From Bacillus sp. ISL-18 (GTDB lineage: Bacteria; Bacillota; Bacilli; Bacillales; Cytobacillaceae), in assembly GCF_018613415.1 (NCBI RefSeq), contig NZ_JAGGQG010000019.1, positions 197,143 to 261,142 on the forward strand: a stretch of 64,000 nt of DNA, written 5' to 3'. The notes below the pieces were generated by a model, which had not been told where the DNA came from, searched no databases, and saw only the letters and a program-made list of their open reading frames with translations. Both the position numbers and the translations under genes were made by a program. Shown one piece after another: positions 60,547-64,000 of the stretch; the first letter of the stretch is position 1, and each line of letters starts with the position of its first letter.

Positions 60547-61779
60547 TTATTTGGGTTCGCTTATAACGGCCACCAAATCATTATTCCTTCTAGCCCTTTG
60601 GTTCCAAGCTGTACACATAAAAAGGCTTCCTATTAAAATGAATGCTCCAAAGATAAACGGAATATTGTAGGAAACATCATAGAATATTCCTGCTAATGAA
60701 GGCCCAATAATATTACCCAAACTGCTATAAGCATTATTCATACCTGCCGCAAAACCTTGTTCATTTCCTGCCATTTTCGATAACATGGTATTAATCGCTG
60801 GACGTAGAATCGAAGTTAGCAAGAAAAATAATATATTCATGATTAACATATAAATAAAATTCCCAGAGAACAACACGAAAATCATTGAAACGGCCGAAAG
60901 AAAGAAACAAGTATTGATCACTTTAATTTCATCGAAGCGGCGAAGCAGCCAATCTACCATCACAGCCTGAATGATAACCCCAACAAGTGCACCAACAGTT
61001 AGAATAATAGAGATATCTTTAGGGGTATATTCGTACTTTTCACTTACATATAACCCATAGATGGCTTCAAAATTGGCTAATCCAAATGTCATCGTAAAAA
61101 CGAGTAATAGCAAGACAAAATAAGGCACTTTAAATGATCGTTTGATTTCATGAATCATACCATCTTTTTCCGATGTTGAATTTCTATAGACTTGTTGCTG
61201 TTCTTTTGATAACGACTCTGGTAAGAACAAGATGGAAACGATCATAGCAATCCCTGCTGCAATTGCTGATGCATAAAATGGTACGCGCAACCCAAACTCT
61301 GCTAAAAATCCGCCAATCCCTGGGCCAATAACAAAGCCGAGTGAAATGGCTGCCCCAAGTAACCCCATCCCTTTTCCACGATTTTCAATTGTTGTAACAT
61401 CCGCTACGTACGCCATATTCGCAGGTACTAGTATTCCAATTCCGATCCCCCCAATTAAGCGGGATAAATAAAGAAGCCATAAATCAGAGCCGATACTAAA
61501 CATAAATTGTGACAGCATGATAATTCCTAAACCAGCGATGGTAATGATTTTTCTTCCGTATTTATCTGATAGCTTCCCACCTAAAGGGGAAAATAGAAAT
61601 TGGGTCAGGCCTGTTGCAGCTACAAGGTATCCTTGATCCTTCCCCGTCGCACCGAATTCTAGAATAAACTTCGGAAGAACAGGAATAGCTAACCCTACCC
61701 CAAGCAGGGCGATAAAAATATTCACCATTAGAATAAATAATGGCACATTGATCTTTCTAAAAAACGTAAACCGTTGCAT
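60547..61779 (-). CDS. MFS multidrug exporter (Bmr/NorA-like)
   Basis: A 410-residue, 12-helix transporter. It contains motif A (GGKLSDKYGRKIITIAG) after helix 2, motif C (GFVIGPGIGGFLAEFGLRVPF) in helix 5, and a first helix with GVGLAIPVLPKF, all typical of 12-helix drug:H+ antiporters such as Bmr, Blt and NorA. I chose ATG 61779, seven bases after GGAG, over TTG 61782. Convergent with the deglycosidase operon. It might export an aglycone or drug; unproven. Confidence 0.9.
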   Translation of the reverse strand: MQRFTFFRKINVPLFILMVNIFIALLGVGLAIPVLPKFILEFGATGKDQGYLVAATGLTQFLFSPLGGKLSDKYGRKIITIAGLGIIMLSQFMFSIGSDLWLLYLSRLIGGIGIGILVPANMAYVADVTTIENRGKGMGLLGAAISLGFVIGPGIGGFLAEFGLRVPFYASAIAAGIAMIVSILFLPESLSKEQQQVYRNSTSEKDGMIHEIKRSFKVPYFVLLLLVFTMTFGLANFEAIYGLYVSEKYEYTPKDISIILTVGALVGVIIQAVMVDWLLRRFDEIKVINTCFFLSAVSMIFVLFSGNFIYMLIMNILFFLLTSILRPAINTMLSKMAGNEQGFAAGMNNAYSSLGNIIGPSLAGIFYDVSYNIPFIFGAFILIGSLFMCTAWNQRARRNNDLVAVISEPK

Positions 61780-61916
61780 CAAATTTCTCCTATTCTAAAA
61801 ATTAAAACCTTGTAATTTAATTTTACACCTCCTGATCACTTATTTAATTTCATTTATTTAATCTATTAGAGAAGCAATTTTTAACCTAACTTATTAATGA
61901 TTTCAAAAATAAATAA

Positions 61917-61953
61917 AGAGATTAAAAATCTTATGCTGATTTTTAATCTCTTA
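61917..61953 (-). terminator. Terminator of the GH43 gene
   Basis: A 14-bp perfect stem (AGAGATTAAAAATC and complement) with a TTTATTTATTTTT tail on the minus strand. Confidence 0.7.
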
Positions 61954-61980
61954 AATTACTATAATTTATGATCAATCATT

Positions 61981-63648
61981 TCAGACATGAAGAACTGTTT
62001 TACCCTTCAGACTTAATTCAGTTTCAGTATAATCAAACCACTCGAACTCTGCCCTATTTTTACTTCCCTTTCCATTGGAACTGGCAAACATGCAAAGCAT
62101 GGTTCCAACCATACCACCCACTGATTCGGGATTTAATTCCCTGCCATCTGCGTTCTCAAAAAGCAGATGGAGATTTTCTTCCTCTTTACCAAAATAGAAG
62201 TTATACGATTGACCCTCTGCTGAAACCTTGAGGATGATTTCTTCACCTTCTATTTCCGTTTTAGCAATCTCCTTTTCTGTAGTCATACATTGAAAGTGCG
62301 GCTGATGAGGATATCCGTTTATCTCGCTTGTAGACTGGATAAGCCTCAATATTTGCTTTCCTTTTTCCATCGATCGCTCCAACCTGAACTGATGATTACA
62401 AGCCTGCATGATTGCTAGTCCAGCAGTCTCATTCTCCTCGAAAGCTAGGAAGTTTATCTTTGTTGCCATACTGAAATTTGCATGAAGTTGTCTGCGGCCA
62501 ATAAACCCAAGGGTTGGGACATTTTTATCCACTTCTGTCGCGGTTATGTCGATTTTGCGTACCTCCTGGCTGATGGAACGAGGAAGTAGATTCATTGTCA
62601 GCTTACTGTCTGAAAGTGAGTAAAAATTCTCATAAGGGGTCCCCAAAAATACCCAATCCATTCCAAGTTTCTCTTTATCGAAGTCATCCCTCGTTGCTAG
62701 TACTCTTTCGATAGCTGCAGGCAGATCTGGCGCTGGATAACTCCATTCGACTTTCCCTGTTCCAGGACTGATAACGGGCCAGCCTTCTTCCCAAACGACT
62801 GGTGCAATAAAGGTTTCTCGTCCAAGGTTCTTATGATAGCCTTCAATTAGGCGAGAGCCGAGTATGACGGTATACCACTCACCATTTTTCAGTTCAACCA
62901 AATCTGCATGGCCCACATTGCAAATCGGGTAATGTTTCCCTAGATGACGATGGGTTAAAATGGGATTGCCCGCATAGCCCTCAAATTCATTAAAAATCGT
63001 TCTACTGCGGGCTACCGTTACGGCATGGAAATGCTCAGTACCTCCCTCAGCTATCACTAAATAATAATAGTCATCCTTTTTGTATAGATGCGGAGCTTCT
63101 GGTGAAGCGCAATTTTTTAAGGCTCCTCCCCAAATTGTCTTTGCCTCTCCAACAAGACACATCCGTTCTAAATCAATTTCACTAACCCAGATCCCCTGAG
63201 ACCTTGTACCATCTGGATTCTTATCCTCTCTTGTACCTGTAAGATATGCTTTCCCATCATCATCGAAAAATAAAGATGAATCAATCCCAGGACAACCCTC
63301 GAGCCAGTAGGGATCAGACCACGGTCCACGAGGGTCTTTAGCCGTCACAATAAAATTCCACTTATCGCTAACATTTGTCGTAATCATGTAGTAGGTACCG
63401 TTGTGAAATCTTAATGTCGGTGCCATGATTCCTGCTGTCATATGATCAGCCGTCACATGCAGTTGAGATTTTCTGTCAAGGATATGACCAATCTGCTCCC
63501 AATTAATTAAATCGGTAGAGTGAAAGATTGGGACGCCTGGAAATAGAGAAAAGCTTGAGGTAATCATATAAAAATCATCATCCACCCGACAGATGGATGG
63601 GTCTGGATAGAATCCTGGTAAAATTGGATTTATTAACTGTTTTGACAT
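61981..63648 (-). CDS. Glycoside hydrolase family 43, probable beta-xylosidase
   Basis: A 555-residue cytoplasmic enzyme (no signal peptide). The five-bladed propeller (about 1-320) carries the GH43 catalytic residues: Asp in PGFYPDPSICRV, Asp in GIDSSLFFDDDG and Glu in NCASPEAPHLYKKDD. The C-terminal beta-sandwich (about 330-555) is the XynB-type accessory domain that completes the active site in xylan beta-1,4-xylosidases. It would release xylose from imported xylo-oligosaccharides; arabinofuranosidase side activity is possible. ATG 63648 follows GTTGGAGTGATTTAAAA. Its neighbourhood with glycoside-processing genes points to plant-polymer use. Confidence 0.92.
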   Translation of the reverse strand: MSKQLINPILPGFYPDPSICRVDDDFYMITSSFSLFPGVPIFHSTDLINWEQIGHILDRKSQLHVTADHMTAGIMAPTLRFHNGTYYMITTNVSDKWNFIVTAKDPRGPWSDPYWLEGCPGIDSSLFFDDDGKAYLTGTREDKNPDGTRSQGIWVSEIDLERMCLVGEAKTIWGGALKNCASPEAPHLYKKDDYYYLVIAEGGTEHFHAVTVARSRTIFNEFEGYAGNPILTHRHLGKHYPICNVGHADLVELKNGEWYTVILGSRLIEGYHKNLGRETFIAPVVWEEGWPVISPGTGKVEWSYPAPDLPAAIERVLATRDDFDKEKLGMDWVFLGTPYENFYSLSDSKLTMNLLPRSISQEVRKIDITATEVDKNVPTLGFIGRRQLHANFSMATKINFLAFEENETAGLAIMQACNHQFRLERSMEKGKQILRLIQSTSEINGYPHQPHFQCMTTEKEIAKTEIEGEEIILKVSAEGQSYNFYFGKEEENLHLLFENADGRELNPESVGGMVGTMLCMFASSNGKGSKNRAEFEWFDYTETELSLKGKTVLHV

Positions 63649-63799
63649 TTTTAAATCACTCCAACTTATTTTATTATTGGCTTCTCGTAATATTTGTTCA
63701 TTTTTATACCTATTTCACTCACTTAGTCGCCATTGGGACAAATTTCGAATGGTTTAATAGCCTTACTGTAAGAATCTGATGCTTAATCGCACACTATTG

Positions 63800-63912
63800 G
63801 TGGATTTCATGGCTTTTTACTCGAACCTGGTCCTCATTCGGGCAGCTTTAATGAATTCCATGGTCTTCTTGTCCGAACTTGGAACTCCTTGGTACTACGT
63901 CAAGAAAACGGA
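63800..63912. repeat. Degenerate copies related to the 52-bp repeat
   Basis: TTGTCCGAACTTGG near 63858-63871 matches, on the other strand, the CCAAGTTCGGACAA of the 52-bp array at 33925-34390, with a looser second copy upstream (ACTCGAACCTGG, 63821-63832). The stretch 63649-64000 otherwise holds no gene; it ends in a GAGCCTTT/AAAGGCTC hairpin at about 63979-64000. Confidence 0.5.
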
Positions 63913-64000
63913 CAAAATAAATTGAAACTTTTTTTATTAAAAACCCTACCGCGCTTCGCTTGCTGACCTGTTGGAGTTGTGAGCCTTTTTCAAAGGCTCA

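Noticed and set aside
60470..60670. 66-codon frame after the DUF6379 gene
   Set aside because: It begins at the bidirectional terminator and overlaps the 3' end of the MFS gene; hydrophobic composition is a shadow.

Overview
The window reads as chromosomal DNA of a low-GC, endospore-forming Gram-positive bacterium of the Bacillaceae, probably a soil Bacillus/Neobacillus-type organism. The reasons are AAGGAGG-type ribosome binding sites with frequent GTG and TTG starts, spore-coat (CotX/CotW-like) genes, a CYP102-type P450, a CIRCE element, ykkC and glycine riboswitches, and CcpA cre sites. No rRNA or tRNA genes, CRISPR array, insertion sequence or prophage was recognised. The genus is an inference.

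Layout. 1-2 kb: end of a GntP-type permease and aspartase. 2.3-6.9 kb: a CYP102-like P450-flavodoxin protein that lacks most of its reductase, a 41-bp tandem repeat, and a MarR regulator divergent from an MFS exporter with a clear operator. 6.9-17.4 kb: YitT-family protein, htpG under a CIRCE element, a YhgE/Pip protein, three spore-coat genes, a lipoteichoic acid synthase family protein, DUF3231, and a diguanylate-cyclase-like protein that looks internally deleted. 17.6-23.1 kb: a tripartite tricarboxylate transporter (tctCBA) followed by its own sensor/regulator pair, with a cre site before tctC. 23.7-25.0 kb: secreted M14 carboxypeptidase.

25.2-33.8 kb is a guanidine-utilisation locus. A ykkC (guanidine-I) riboswitch precedes an APC permease. 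A second one precedes two DUF1989-type subunits, a biotin-dependent guanidine/urea carboxylase and allophanate hydrolase. Together they would import guanidine and release its nitrogen as ammonia. A nine-copy 52-bp hairpin repeat array follows. 34.4-39.1 kb holds PabB-PabC, a low-molecular-weight phosphatase, an MFS protein and an AEC transporter. 39.2-42.9 kb is a citrate-type two-component system (CitS/CitT-like) with a CitM-family transporter and a cre site, so this window carries two separate two-component-controlled carboxylate uptake systems.

43.0-45.4 kb encodes a 791-residue protein with two consecutive isoprenyl-synthase-like domains, the least familiar enzyme here. 46.2-49.2 kb is a MarR-EmrA-EmrB type efflux operon. 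49.2-57.1 kb: L,D-transpeptidase, a permease behind a glycine riboswitch, an FtsH-like protease without an extracytoplasmic domain, a small holin-like protein, and an EmrB-like exporter divergent from a TetR regulator. 57.1-63.7 kb: a nitrilase-family gene with a frame-disrupted acetyltransferase, a two-gene C-glycoside-deglycosidase-like operon behind a leader-peptide/terminator arrangement, an MFS exporter and a GH43 beta-xylosidase, which together suggest breakdown of plant-derived glycosides.
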